Positions 1-9,180 of a stretch of DNA of 64,000 nucleotides are shown here, one piece after another (position 1 is the stretch's first letter; each line of letters starts with the position of its first letter). The position numbers and the translations under genes are program-made. This DNA is from an uncultured Clostridium sp. (GTDB lineage Bacteria; Bacillota; Clostridia; TANB77; CAG-508). The notes below the pieces were generated by a model. That model was not told where the DNA came from. It made no database searches and saw only the letters and a list, made by a program, of their open reading frames with translations. Location of the stretch: positions 1-64,000 of the forward strand of contig CANBHY010000002.1 of assembly GCA_947368535.1 (NCBI GenBank), written 5' to 3'.

Positions 1-50
1 TATAGACTAGTTATTATATTTATTTTATTCTTGTTTTCTTCCATTTTTGC

Positions 51-3000
51 CTATTTTATTTTAGAATCAATATATTTCCATTCGTCATCTGTTATATTCC
101 ATTTTTCACAAAGATACTTATCTGTATAAATTCTATCGTAGTTTCCTAAATCAGGTACAAAACAAAATTTATTTCTTAATACATCTTGCGAAACAACAGC
201 TTGTAAAAGTAAAAATCTTACTGTTTTAGTAAATAAATATGACTTAAAGTTCTTAACTTCTTCTTCTGTATCAAAAGCTCCTGCTACAATGAATGACTCT
301 GTACAACATTCACCGGGTTTTGCAATATTGGTATTACCATCATAATAAAATCCAACTGGCTTAGTAAAATCAGTTTGTCCAGCAATTGGAGATCTAGGAA
401 CTATTAACTTCCATTTATCTAATAATTTATTTTCATTATGTATATCTTTTACATCTGCATATTTTTTTCCAATCCTTTGTATAAACCAACAAGGAACTCC
501 TTTATCTTTAGGTTTATAATTTGTTGGTAGTCCAAATGGTTTTTGTGGTGACACTACATTTTCTAGTGTTTTGCCATTTTTTTGCACAACAAAAACTTTT
601 CTAATAATCGGAATAGCCTGATTGAATCTTACAAATGTATTAAATTCATTTAAATTTCTTGATGAAGAATATTTAACTTCATTTATAACATTAGTAACTT
701 CACATTCTGCTTTATTATCTTTATCCCATAAGAAATAATTGACACCACCTGCAATATCAGCTGAATCAAAAACATCTTTAGTATTAGGATAATCAATAAT
801 CTTTGTTAAACATTTATCATTTAACATATCTTTTCTAAATTCATTTAATCCCATTCCTCCAGAAAACCATCTTGATGGAGTAATCATGCTTATATATTTA
901 GAATCTATTGATTTTGACATATTTACAAATAAATTATATATTGGTTTAGCCTGTGTTCCATATCCTCCTGTCATTTCTTGATATGGAGGATTTCCAACTA
1001 CTGCATCAAATTTCATTTTAGCTCCTTCCTTGTTCCAATTCTTAGAATTTATTACATAATTAACAACTTCTGTCATATTTTCATCTAATCTAGTAGCAAT
1101 ATCTTCTATTAGCATGGCATTTACTTTATACTTCTTATAACCTGCTAAGGTTCTTTTAACAATTTGCATTGCCATCTTAGTTTTACAAATTATAAAAATA
1201 TTTTTTTCTAAGGTTTCTTTCCAAAAATCCTCATTTTTTTCTTCTATATAATCTTGTTTGTTATAATTCAACATTCTATTCATGTATATACTATAAGAAC
1301 AGTATAATGCATATAAACCTGTTTTTGAATTTATTTCCAATATTTTGACTTCATTATTCGCAAATAAATCTTTTGTAATATTTCCTTTATTTATAAATCT
1401 TGGTTCATTATCTGGATAATTAAAATTATATCCGCCTATACAGTCTCCTAAATGCATATTAACTGTTTTCCATGGTGTAAGTACTGTCTCCTTATCAGGA
1501 TTTCTGAACATTGAAAATATTTCTGCTAACTTTTGTATTCTTTCTTTTATTGGTAACGAATCTGCATATAGTGTTGAATTTCTAATTTGTCTTCCTGCCT
1601 CTATAAATATTTCATTATCATAATATTTAGAAAATCTCCTAAATACATCCTTTGTTACGCCATTTGGCATAAACTCACTCCATGATTTATCATCTACTAA
1701 TTCAATAAAATTTTGACTATCAATATCTTTACTTATTTCAATATCTGCTCCATATATTAATAATGGTATCCTTATTGATATTCCTCTCAATATTGACATT
1801 GCAGTTGAAGCTTGTTTCTTCTTTTCTTTTTCTTCTTCAATTAATCTCTTTTCTTCTTCTGTAAGTTCATTTTTAGGTTTCTTTTTTGCTTCTTCTAATT
1901 TTTCATATTGTTCATTATTAAATCCCTGATTATTGATATCTATATTATCTATTCTTTTTGTTTGTTTACTTACCCCTACAATTTTCTTTAAATCGTCGAA
2001 TTCTTTCAAGTCTATTTCATCTAATTTGAGTAGATTATCATTATAAATATTTTTGTCATCGAATCCATTACTTACTACTCTTTGTGCAACCGCCTTCTTC
2101 AATTCTCTTAGCATTTGAGTAACATCATATTTAATCATTTTAGAACCATCAATTCCAATAATTGGGCAAAAGTTTAGAAAATGACTCATAATTTCTTGTG
2201 ATTGAATTGAACCCGGTCTTACAGACAATTGACCTGCTTGTGCAGCCATTTTTAATGTTCTATCTGGAGCAAAGTCAAATACATAACATTTTTCTTTAAT
2301 TTTGCCACCAATTTTAGCTGGTGTTTGAACTCTAAATATTGTTTGTAAATAATTTGATGCTGATGTAGAATATGAGCCAGAAAGCATAAAAACAGCTGTC
2401 CATTCTGGTATACTAACTCCAGTAGTTAATCTTCCACATGAAATTGTGATGGTATTAGTTTCTTCTGGCTTATCTGTTATTGCCGTTCTTACCTTTTTTA
2501 GAGCCTCTTCATATTTTTCTTCTTCATCACCATTCCCAGCTACATTAACTATCTGAAACATTCCAGAACCAAATACTATATGCTCTTTTAACAATTTGCT
2601 TAAAGCTTTTGCCTCTTTAACTCCTGGTACCATCCATAGTGAATGTCTAAAATATTCAATATATTCTTTAGTCGAATATGGATAATTAGAATTTGCATCT
2701 TGTTTAGATAATAAATCTAAAAACTTATTTACATCATCTTTATGTACAAAATCTCCCTTTTCATATCCCTTCGGAATAGGTTTTCTGTCGACTTCCAGCT
2801 CTCCTGTCCAAGTTCTAAAAAATTCTCTAAAGTTAAAAGCATTATCTGATATATCTATATACTTTGGCATCAATTTATCTAAATAATATGTATAAATATT
2901 AAGTTGTGGAAGATCACTATATGGATTAGAATCCCCAAAACGTTCTGCACATACATCCCATTCTAATTTAGCTGATTGTTCCATAATGTAATCCCATGTA

Positions 3001-3992
3001 TAAATTTCTTCTTCTTTAAAATCACTCAACAAATTAAATGGTGTCCCAGATAACATTAGCACTTTAGTTTTATAATCATCATGTATCTTTACAACGCCTT
3101 CAATTGTTTTCTCACCAAGACTTGTTCTCGTTCCTTCATGTGCTTCGTCAATTACTACTAAATCCCAATTATTATTGAAGATCAGTTCATCTTTATCAAA
3201 GTTACCTCCTACTTCTGATGATCCTCTTAAATCTTGAATAGAAGCAAAATATACAAACGGTTTATCTCCATTAATTAAATTTTCTATATTTTCTCCAAAA
3301 GTTTTAGATCCATATTTGTAATTGCTGTTTTCAGAAAAAATCTTATTAAAATCTTCAAACCATCCATTATTTACAACTGGTCTATGGGTAATTATTATCG
3401 TTCTTTTATATTTTTGCCTTCTTACAATTTCTAATGCTGTTAATGTTTTACCAAAACGCATTTTTGCATTCCAAAGCATAACATCACTTTTCTTAAAATT
3501 TTCTATTGTTTTCTTTATAGCTTCTTCCTGTTCTGGTCGGAACACAATTGGATCTTTATCACAAGAAATCTGATTTGAATTTAAAGCTTGTCTATCTTCT
3601 TTAACAGCTTTAATAGCTTGTTTTGCAGTTTCTAAATCTACAATAAACCATTCATTTTGTTTATTTTCAGTATCAAAATAGTACCTTTCTAATCCAGATC
3701 TTAATAAAACATTATGAACTTTTTTATCTTTAAATGCCTCTCCTTTATTGTTAATTGCTAGTTCTGTATGCAACAATTCATATTTTATTCCAGCTGTTGA
3801 TGTATAACTATTAATTCTGTCTTTTGCAGCTTTATTTAATTCTTCTGAATTAGGTTGCAGTTCTCCCAATTTTCTATTAGTATGAACTGTTGCCTCTCCA
3901 ATTTTTAATTTTCCACTATGAATTTTATCATTAATTCTAAAAATATAAATTAATTTATAACTAAATGTAGAAGTAAATTTATTTGTTTCCAT
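51..3992 (-). CDS. GIY-YIG nuclease / DEAD helicase / Eco57I-type methyltransferase fusion (restriction-modification)
   Basis: This 1313-residue protein carries restriction-modification activities in one chain. Residues ~10-125 resemble the T5orf172 branch of GIY-YIG nucleases (KLKIGEA, an Arg-containing helix, a late EWF). A superfamily 2 helicase follows, with Walker A AKMRFGKT (~176), DEAH in VVIDEAHEG (~282), SGTPF (~314) and a motif VI-like QTIFRVQ (~552). The C-terminal part has the adenine-methylase catalytic motif NPPY (~1000) and a degenerate SAM-binding motif ILEINSKTGLYAL (~885). The ATG is preceded by AGGAG. Its start overlaps the end of the upstream methylase-like gene by 14 bp, so translation is probably coupled. 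By family knowledge it would methylate and cleave DNA using ATP-driven translocation. The target site cannot be read from sequence. Confidence 0.85.
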   Translation of the reverse strand: METNKFTSTFSYKLIYIFRINDKIHSGKLKIGEATVHTNRKLGELQPNSEELNKAAKDRINSYTSTAGIKYELLHTELAINNKGEAFKDKKVHNVLLRSGLERYYFDTENKQNEWFIVDLETAKQAIKAVKEDRQALNSNQISCDKDPIVFRPEQEEAIKKTIENFKKSDVMLWNAKMRFGKTLTALEIVRRQKYKRTIIITHRPVVNNGWFEDFNKIFSENSNYKYGSKTFGENIENLINGDKPFVYFASIQDLRGSSEVGGNFDKDELIFNNNWDLVVIDEAHEGTRTSLGEKTIEGVVKIHDDYKTKVLMLSGTPFNLLSDFKEEEIYTWDYIMEQSAKLEWDVCAERFGDSNPYSDLPQLNIYTYYLDKLMPKYIDISDNAFNFREFFRTWTGELEVDRKPIPKGYEKGDFVHKDDVNKFLDLLSKQDANSNYPYSTKEYIEYFRHSLWMVPGVKEAKALSKLLKEHIVFGSGMFQIVNVAGNGDEEEKYEEALKKVRTAITDKPEETNTITISCGRLTTGVSIPEWTAVFMLSGSYSTSASNYLQTIFRVQTPAKIGGKIKEKCYVFDFAPDRTLKMAAQAGQLSVRPGSIQSQEIMSHFLNFCPIIGIDGSKMIKYDVTQMLRELKKAVAQRVVSNGFDDKNIYNDNLLKLDEIDLKEFDDLKKIVGVSKQTKRIDNIDINNQGFNNEQYEKLEEAKKKPKNELTEEEKRLIEEEKEKKKQASTAMSILRGISIRIPLLIYGADIEISKDIDSQNFIELVDDKSWSEFMPNGVTKDVFRRFSKYYDNEIFIEAGRQIRNSTLYADSLPIKERIQKLAEIFSMFRNPDKETVLTPWKTVNMHLGDCIGGYNFNYPDNEPRFINKGNITKDLFANNEVKILEINSKTGLYALYCSYSIYMNRMLNYNKQDYIEEKNEDFWKETLEKNIFIICKTKMAMQIVKRTLAGYKKYKVNAMLIEDIATRLDENMTEVVNYVINSKNWNKEGAKMKFDAVVGNPPYQEMTGGYGTQAKPIYNLFVNMSKSIDSKYISMITPSRWFSGGMGLNEFRKDMLNDKCLTKIIDYPNTKDVFDSADIAGGVNYFLWDKDNKAECEVTNVINEVKYSSSRNLNEFNTFVRFNQAIPIIRKVFVVQKNGKTLENVVSPQKPFGLPTNYKPKDKGVPCWFIQRIGKKYADVKDIHNENKLLDKWKLIVPRSPIAGQTDFTKPVGFYYDGNTNIAKPGECCTESFIVAGAFDTEEEVKNFKSYLFTKTVRFLLLQAVVSQDVLRNKFCFVPDLGNYDRIYTDKYLCEKWNITDDEWKYIDSKIK

Positions 3993-4971
3993 TTTTTCTG
4001 CTCCTATTCAATAATGTAGTATATTTTATTGTTCTATTAGTTTCCCAATTCATTATTTTACAATATACTCCATTATGTTTTCTATAATTATTTTTTTCAC
4101 AACCTATACAATTCATTTTTTGTGGTACATCTCCAAATAATGACATATTAATCACTTCATCTTTTTTACAACTATATGGAACTACAAATTTCACACCATC
4201 CATTTGCCATACATTCCAAGAAATAATTATTGCAATTTCTATAATATCATTAATAATTGGTTCTTCTTTAAATTTGTATAAATAATTATCTATAAATGTA
4301 TATAATAAATTTTCTCTTGCAATTAACAAATTATCTCCTTGGAATTCAAAACCATAAATATTTTTATATGCCTCTTTTACCCAATATATCCATTCTGATT
4401 TATCATCTACATTTTCATTTATAACTCTTATTTTTCTATCTAATAATCCTATCCTATCATTTATTTCTATAATATTTCCTGAAACATTGTCATATCTACT
4501 TACTAAGTATGGTGCTTCACCGCAGGACACTTCTAATCTAGTATCTTTTACATAATCTGACCAAGTCTTATTTGTCTTGGTTGGAAAATTTATTTTTTCT
4601 TTCTTCGAAATCCAACTTTTATCATTCTCTATATTAAAAAAGTTTTCTTCTCCTGACCATGCGCTATCAATTAGATTGTTTTGTGAATTGCAAATCCATG
4701 ACGGTGTAAAAACTTCTGCATTATCTCTTATTCTCTTTTCTTGCTCTTTTTTGCTTTTTTTTACTCTTGGTTTAATTATGTTACCATTATATCCTGTTAC
4801 ACTTTCAATTCTTATATTATCTTTAATATTAAAACCTATACCTCTATCTTTATAATTATCAGTGGCCCAAATTATATTTTTATTCGTTGTATGATCTTTA
4901 AGGAGAATATTCATTAATTCATAGTTTTTCTTTAATAATATATTTTCTTTTATATCTGCATCTTTTTTCAT
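3979..4971 (-). CDS. Methylase-like partner subunit of the restriction system
   Basis: This 330-residue protein is the first gene of the restriction operon. It shows an N6-methylase opening motif (AEVFTP, ~90), a motif I-like SCGEAPYLV (~147) and a motif III-like segment (IYGFEFQGDNL), but I find no NPPY catalytic motif. Near the C-terminus is a cysteine set (CIGC, then YCK) that could bind metal. Proteins of this kind are usually annotated as restriction subunit M. Because the NPPY lies in the downstream fusion, this subunit may be a specificity, cofactor-binding or regulatory partner rather than an independent methylase (inference). The start has a strong GGAGGAG site. Confidence 0.7.
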   Translation of the reverse strand: MKKDADIKENILLKKNYELMNILLKDHTTNKNIIWATDNYKDRGIGFNIKDNIRIESVTGYNGNIIKPRVKKSKKEQEKRIRDNAEVFTPSWICNSQNNLIDSAWSGEENFFNIENDKSWISKKEKINFPTKTNKTWSDYVKDTRLEVSCGEAPYLVSRYDNVSGNIIEINDRIGLLDRKIRVINENVDDKSEWIYWVKEAYKNIYGFEFQGDNLLIARENLLYTFIDNYLYKFKEEPIINDIIEIAIIISWNVWQMDGVKFVVPYSCKKDEVINMSLFGDVPQKMNCIGCEKNNYRKHNGVYCKIMNWETNRTIKYTTLLNRSRKNGNK

Positions 4972-5073
4972 ATTCTCCTCCTTACTATTTTATATAATTA
5001 TTCTATATTATCTTATATCATAGAATTTCTTTTTTCTCAACAAAATTTGCTATATTTATCTTTATTATTACGA

Positions 5074-5697
5074 TTAATTTTTTCCAAAGAAATAATCATA
5101 AGGATACCCCGCTTTGATATACAACTTTGTTAACTCCATTTTATACTTTTCTAGTAATCCTAAATACTTCTGTTTAAATACATTTTTGCAAATCCACTCA
5201 ACACCTTTACTAGAAATTACAACTTTATTATTAACTAAAAATTTATATTCTCCTACCCCACTATCACACATTTTCTTTATTGCTTTTCTAACAGTAATAT
5301 CTTTTCTATTGAAATATCTAGATAGCTGTTTTATGTTCATATTTTCATTCCACCAGTTTTCATTATGTTCTATTTTTAGCAACTCTTCATATTGTTTAAT
5401 TCTAAGTTTAAAGAAATCTATATCAGCATCTATTAAAGATTTTTCTTTTTGAAAATATACTTGAGTTATCCAGTAATACCCTTCAATTAAAACAAAATAT
5501 TTTCTACTTCTTATTTTTTCACTTCTCCATCTACAAGTTGGATGTTTTTCTACCATAACATCTATAGCTTTTCTTAAATCCATATGTAATATTTCTTTTC
5601 CATGCTTAGTTGTTATTCCTAATGCATGTAATCGATTTAAAATTTTATTATATGATAGAAAAATACTATCTAAAGTCTGCTGTGAATCTGTATACAT
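5074..5697 (-). CDS. Unrecognised mobile-element protein with possible winged-helix
   Basis: I do not recognise this 207-residue protein. It is basic and has no membrane segment or signal peptide. The central stretch (~115-150, KQLSRYFNRKDITVRKAIKKM) reads like a helix-turn-helix: a short helix, a turn, then a recognition-like helix with Arg and Lys. The following VNNKVVISSKGVEWI could form a wing. A DNA-binding role in maintenance of the element is therefore plausible but unproven. It lies directly downstream of the hairpin array at 5725-5862, which falls in its leader, and upstream of the restriction operon on the same strand. Confidence 0.55.
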   Translation of the reverse strand: MYTDSQQTLDSIFLSYNKILNRLHALGITTKHGKEILHMDLRKAIDVMVEKHPTCRWRSEKIRSRKYFVLIEGYYWITQVYFQKEKSLIDADIDFFKLRIKQYEELLKIEHNENWWNENMNIKQLSRYFNRKDITVRKAIKKMCDSGVGEYKFLVNNKVVISSKGVEWICKNVFKQKYLGLLEKYKMELTKLYIKAGYPYDYFFGKN

Positions 5698-5724
5698 ATT
5701 TAATCATTTCCTTTCTGTGCAAAT

Positions 5725-5862
5725 ATCTTAATGCTAGTTTACGAAGCATTAAGATTTAGCAAAATTAATTTTGCTCGAATTTAGGTAGTATTTTTTAGTA
5801 CCTAATATTCGCCAGCTAGGTGTCTTGACACCGTTTTCGCTGTTTAGGGCAAAATGCCCTAA
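5725..5862. other. Array of five consecutive hairpins (possible origin, oriT or structured leader)
   Basis: Five inverted repeats follow one another with almost no free sequence. They are an 11-bp stem (5725-5735/5745-5755), a perfect 18-bp palindrome (5758-5775), a bulged 12-bp stem (5776-5787/5799-5811), GGTGTC/GACACC (5819-5824/5827-5832), and an 8-bp stem (5844-5851/5855-5862). The stretch is non-coding and less AT-rich than its flanks. It lies between the replication module and the 207-residue gene of the integrated element. Such arrays are typical of single-strand or transfer origins and of structured leaders. Which applies is unknown. Confidence 0.6.
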
Positions 5863-5929
5863 TACCCTTTTTGCTCTCCGAGGGATTTTTTTAGGTAAAA
5901 ATTTTATTAATTTTTATAAAAATATTTTC

Positions 5930-5970
5930 AAAAAAGTTCAAATTTCTAAACTAAAAATTTGAACTTTTTT
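5930..5970. terminator. Bidirectional Rho-independent terminator
   Basis: A 16-bp perfect stem (5930-5945/5955-5970) has an A-tract on one side and a T-tract on the other. It sits just past the end of the DnaC-like gene and should end transcription of the replication module. It also separates that module from the hairpin array. Together with 5698-5929 it accounts for the gene-free stretch 5698-6022. Confidence 0.8.
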
Positions 5971-6022
5971 GCTTTACTTTTATAGCAAAATATACTATAA
6001 TAAATTTAGATTTTGGATTAAG

Positions 6023-6883
6023 TTAGCATTTAGTTTTGTCGCTTATGCTAGCTTTTTCTTTTTGATTTTCATCATATCTTTTTAGTTCAATTCCATAACA
6101 CATTTGATATAATTTTTGAATAATTGCATCCGATAATTCTTTGTCATCGCTTTGCTCAAATCTATGTAATAAACCTTCTTTATCAAACTTAGTTGTTATT
6201 ATAATTGGTAACTTATTTTCATTTCTATTTTCTATAATTGTATATAGCTTGTCCAATGCCCAACTACTTATTTTTTCTGTTCCTAAATCATCTATTACAA
6301 CCATATCTACATTAGAAAATAGTTCTATTAACTCATTTTCTGACTTTGAATTATCTTTAAAAGTCTCCTTTATCATATCTAACAATGATGTAAGTCTTCC
6401 CATTAAAACGAGTTTATTTTTTCTTATAAGTTCATTCGAAATTGATGCTGCTAAATGTGTCTTTCCTACTCCAGAATTTCCAGTAATAATAAGTCCATTT
6501 TCTTGTTCATTATTAATACATTTATTAGCATAATCTTTTGCAATTGCTACTTCTTTTTTATTAACATCTGTTACTTTAAAATTCTTAAAATTATAATCCT
6601 TTAGCCTTTTACTAATATAATTTTGAGAATAAAATTGACTAATCATTTCTCTATAATGTTCTTTCTTTTTCTGCTCTTGAATTCTAAAGTCTACATCTTT
6701 CCAATAGTCTTTTGATTCTTTACAAGTGCATCTTTCATATTCAATTAATTCTGAAGATACATTAGTATATAAGTAGTCTAATCCTATTGGCTTTAAATCT
6801 TTTCCACAAAATTTGCATTTATTGTGGGAATTTTTTTGACAATTTTCATATTTTGTATTCTCTAAATCCACTGTTATTCTCAT
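6023..6883 (-). CDS. DnaC/IstB-like helicase-loader ATPase
   Basis: This 286-residue AAA+ protein has Walker A GNSGVGKT (~139) and Walker B VVIDDLG (~197). The N-terminus carries a small zinc-finger-like cysteine set (CKFC ~23, CTC ~53), as in phage and element versions of DnaC. The family loads the replicative helicase onto origin DNA. It is preceded by a replisome-organizer gene that overlaps its start by 38 bp, which is the usual pairing in prophages and integrative elements of Firmicutes. It is therefore most likely the replication module of the local element rather than the chromosomal loader. Confidence 0.85.
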   Translation of the reverse strand: MRITVDLENTKYENCQKNSHNKCKFCGKDLKPIGLDYLYTNVSSELIEYERCTCKESKDYWKDVDFRIQEQKKKEHYREMISQFYSQNYISKRLKDYNFKNFKVTDVNKKEVAIAKDYANKCINNEQENGLIITGNSGVGKTHLAASISNELIRKNKLVLMGRLTSLLDMIKETFKDNSKSENELIELFSNVDMVVIDDLGTEKISSWALDKLYTIIENRNENKLPIIITTKFDKEGLLHRFEQSDDKELSDAIIQKLYQMCYGIELKRYDENQKEKASISDKTKC

Positions 6884-7361
6884 TCTCCTTTCTGCTCTTT
6901 TCTAAATTTTCTTCTACTGTATTATCTTCTATTGCGTTATTTTCCGTTATTGTAACGTTACTTTTTTCTTTTTCACTTTTCAATTTTTCACGATGTCTTT
7001 GTTGTCTTATTCTATTTTGTTCCTGATATTTTTCGTTTGTTTCAACGCTTTGGTATTTACTCCAATTTTTAATTTTGTATGCTCCTTCTTCTATAATTAG
7101 CATATTTAATTCTTGAAATTTTTTAATAATTTTCTCCATTTTTTTCTTAGACTTTCCCATAATCTTTGAAAAATTTTCTATTGTCATTGGTGTATTTTTT
7201 CCTATTACTAACTTTCCTTCACTATTACATTCCATAGCAATGGTTATTAACTGAATCCATATTCTAAAATATGTGTCTCCATCAGTTTCTTTTAGTAATA
7301 TTTGAATTTTTCTGTTTGAAAATATTTTAATTTCTAATTTTAACCATTGTAAATTATACAT
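6846..7361 (-). CDS. Phage-type replisome organizer (N-terminal domain protein)
   Basis: This protein has about 171 residues from the chosen start. The opening MYNLQWLKLEIKIF...NRKIQILL and the helical pattern after it match the phage replisome-organizer N-terminal domain, a DnaD-like winged-helix family that marks the origin for helicase loading. The C-terminal third is a low-complexity Lys/Glu/Asn tail. An upstream TTG at 7388 would add nine residues but has no ribosome binding site. The ATG at 7361 follows AAAGGAGG with unusually tight spacing. It fits the family start better, so I prefer it. It works with the DnaC-like protein encoded next. Confidence 0.75.
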   Translation of the reverse strand: MYNLQWLKLEIKIFSNRKIQILLKETDGDTYFRIWIQLITIAMECNSEGKLVIGKNTPMTIENFSKIMGKSKKKMEKIIKKFQELNMLIIEEGAYKIKNWSKYQSVETNEKYQEQNRIRQQRHREKLKSEKEKSNVTITENNAIEDNTVEENLEKSRKENENNSGFREYKI

Positions 7362-7389
7362 ATCCTCCTTTCCCCTCTTTCCTTGCAAT

Positions 7390-7587
7390 CTAGCTTATAG
7401 ATTGTTGTTCCATTTTTTCTAAATATTCCTCTAGTGCTTGCACTCTAAATAAATATTTTCCACCAACTTTTGAGCATGGTATTTGTTTTCTTCTTACTAA
7501 TTGATTTACTAACCAATAGGATATACCTAAATACTCTGCTGCTTCTTTCATTGTTAGTGTAGTTCTTTGAACTTTTTGTAATTCCAT
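7390..7587 (-). CDS. Excisionase-like helix-turn-helix protein
   Basis: This 65-residue protein has the HTH_17/excisionase layout: LTMKEAAEYLGISYWLVNQLVRRKQIPCSKVGGKYLF, a MerR-like helix-turn-helix followed by a hairpin wing. Proteins of this size in integrative elements act as excisionases or as small regulators. It starts the leftward operon (this gene, replisome organizer, DnaC) from the divergent promoter region at 7588-7736. The stop lies 28 bp before the preferred start of the replisome organizer. Whether it directs excision with the integrase at 10277 or regulates the operon cannot be decided from sequence. Confidence 0.75.
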   Translation of the reverse strand: MELQKVQRTTLTMKEAAEYLGISYWLVNQLVRRKQIPCSKVGGKYLFRVQALEEYLEKMEQQSIS

Positions 7588-7736
7588 AGTATCACCTCCA
7601 GTTTTCTTGTTATTATGTATTGACTTTTGTTAGCAAATGTATTATATTGTGTATAGTTAACTTTGTAAATACTTTATAGGTTATTTTGATAGCAAGTTAA
7701 CTTTTAACAATTTTATATACTGTTAACGGAGGAATT
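7588..7736. promoter_or_regulatory. Divergent promoter region with GTTAAC operator-like sites
   Basis: This region lies between the leftward replication operon and the rightward DUF6076-like gene. It contains three GTTAAC palindromes at 7656-7661, 7696-7701 and 7722-7727. The first two extend to AGTTAACT. A TATACT -10-like box (7716-7721) sits between the last two. The same hexamer pair with the same 26-bp period occurs before the integrase (10187-10218), which suggests a shared regulator. Confidence 0.5.
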
Positions 7737-8933
7737 ATGAATAAGATTAATAGTAAACTACATATTTCTATTAATACTAGAGAAAACCTTAATCATATAG
7801 CTTTATTGTATGGCGATCCAGATCGTAAATTACCTGAAGGTGTTTCAATTTTAGATATTATAAAAGATTGCTTAACTGAAGATGAATATAAAGAGTATGA
7901 AGAATTATTTACTAAACATGTAAAAAATAAACCTTTTACAAATGAAATAAAAAGAAAAATAGATTATTTAGATATACCCAAAAAGCTACATTACTATGAA
8001 CTAGGTGAGCTCTCAAATTGTCATTTCTTTATAAAAGATCATTTCTCTATTGATGACAGCGGAACAAATTTAGTTAATTTTTTAAATACAAATTTTTCTA
8101 ATTTTGATGAGTATTTTGTTTGGTTTACTAAATTTTTTACCTCTTATATAAAATTCTTTGAAAAAAATGATATAGAGGATTTAAAAGTTGATAAGTCTTA
8201 TAGTTATGGTGAAATTGAAAATTTAGGAAAAAAATATTTCAAATCAATAAAAAAAGAGGCTATAAAAGTTCAAAAGATTTACTCTGAATTTGTTGACTAC
8301 ATATTCACTAAACATCCTCTTGAAAATTCAAGGACAATGACTAATAAAATGAGATTTTACATTTATTACACATCACATTTTAAAACATTAAAGCCATATG
8401 TTACTGATTTTCAAATAGATAATGCTTTTAATTATAAAATCTTTCCTGAATATCTTGAAACTAGTGAAGAAAAACTATTAGAGTTTTTTACAACAGGTCT
8501 ACATTTTGCTGATGTATATTCTGATATTGGTGCAACTAGCTCTAGTGTTTACACTATACTTTATATTACACTCTTTCAATTTGTGGAAGAAAACAATTTT
8601 ATAATAAAAAAATGCAAGAATTGTGATAAATACTTTATAACAGCCAATCCTAGAGTTAATTATTGTGATAATTTATTTAAAGGTACTCAGACTTGTAAAG
8701 ATATAGGCAATCAAATTGCCCAAAGAATAAAACAGGAGAATGACAAGGTCTATGGTAAATATCGTAAAATATATTCTAAAAAAGCTATGCTAGTTAAACG
8801 TAATCCTGATATAGATGTTTATAAAAAAGATTATGAAAATTGGAAGAAAGAAGCTAAAGAATTTATGGATGATATAAGAAATGAAAAGAAAACTTATGAA
8901 GAGTTTGATAACTGGCTAGATAAAAGTCATTAA
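7737..8933 (+). CDS. DUF6076-like protein with C-terminal zinc ribbon
   Basis: This 398-residue protein has no signal peptide and is largely helical and acidic in its first 280 residues. The C-terminal part has a treble-clef/zinc-ribbon-like cysteine pattern (KKCKNCDKYFI, then VNYCDN and TCKDIG), a long basic helix and an acidic end. That layout matches DUF6076-type proteins commonly carried on Firmicute integrative elements (family recall, not a search). Function is unknown. A GGAGG site lies close before the ATG. It is transcribed divergently from the replication operon and ends at a bidirectional terminator. Confidence 0.6.
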   Translation: MNKINSKLHISINTRENLNHIALLYGDPDRKLPEGVSILDIIKDCLTEDEYKEYEELFTKHVKNKPFTNEIKRKIDYLDIPKKLHYYELGELSNCHFFIKDHFSIDDSGTNLVNFLNTNFSNFDEYFVWFTKFFTSYIKFFEKNDIEDLKVDKSYSYGEIENLGKKYFKSIKKEAIKVQKIYSEFVDYIFTKHPLENSRTMTNKMRFYIYYTSHFKTLKPYVTDFQIDNAFNYKIFPEYLETSEEKLLEFFTTGLHFADVYSDIGATSSSVYTILYITLFQFVEENNFIIKKCKNCDKYFITANPRVNYCDNLFKGTQTCKDIGNQIAQRIKQENDKVYGKYRKIYSKKAMLVKRNPDIDVYKKDYENWKKEAKEFMDDIRNEKKTYEEFDNWLDKSH

Positions 8934-8955
8934 ATTAGCCTTTTTTTCTCATAAC

Positions 8956-8999
8956 AAAAAGAGAATTAAGAGATTCAAAAACCTCTTAATTCTCTTTTT
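8956..8999. terminator. Bidirectional terminator
   Basis: A perfect 17-bp stem (8956-8972/8983-8999) has A- and T-tracts at its ends. It lies between convergent genes and overlaps the last codons of the 67-residue gene. Confidence 0.85.
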
Positions 9000-9178
9000 A
9001 TATCTTCTTCAACTTTTTCGTTGTTTTTTTCTATTACTTTTGCAATACCCTCAATTAGGGTATCAACTAGTTTTTCTATATAATCATTATCAATATAATA
9101 TTTTAAAACTGGTTCTTTATCTAAATGTTCTTTTAATATTTTTTCTGCATCATATTTATCTAATCCATAATGTACCAT
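8975..9178 (-). CDS. Small helical protein, unrecognised
   Basis: This 67-residue acidic protein is predicted mostly helical (DKYDAEKILKEHL, then YIEKLVDTLIEGIAKVIEKNNEKVEEDI). It has no cysteines or membrane segment. The stop of the upstream membrane-protein gene is only 2 bp before its start, so the two form a translationally linked pair. I do not recognise a family. The coupling suggests it partners or regulates the membrane protein. Confidence 0.6.
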   Translation of the reverse strand: MVHYGLDKYDAEKILKEHLDKEPVLKYYIDNDYIEKLVDTLIEGIAKVIEKNNEKVEEDIKRELRGF

Positions 9179-9180
9179 AA

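Noticed and set aside
3322..3573. Rightward hydrophobic open frames opposite the restriction gene and other long genes
   Set aside because: They are antisense shadows of AT-rich coding DNA without ribosome binding sites.
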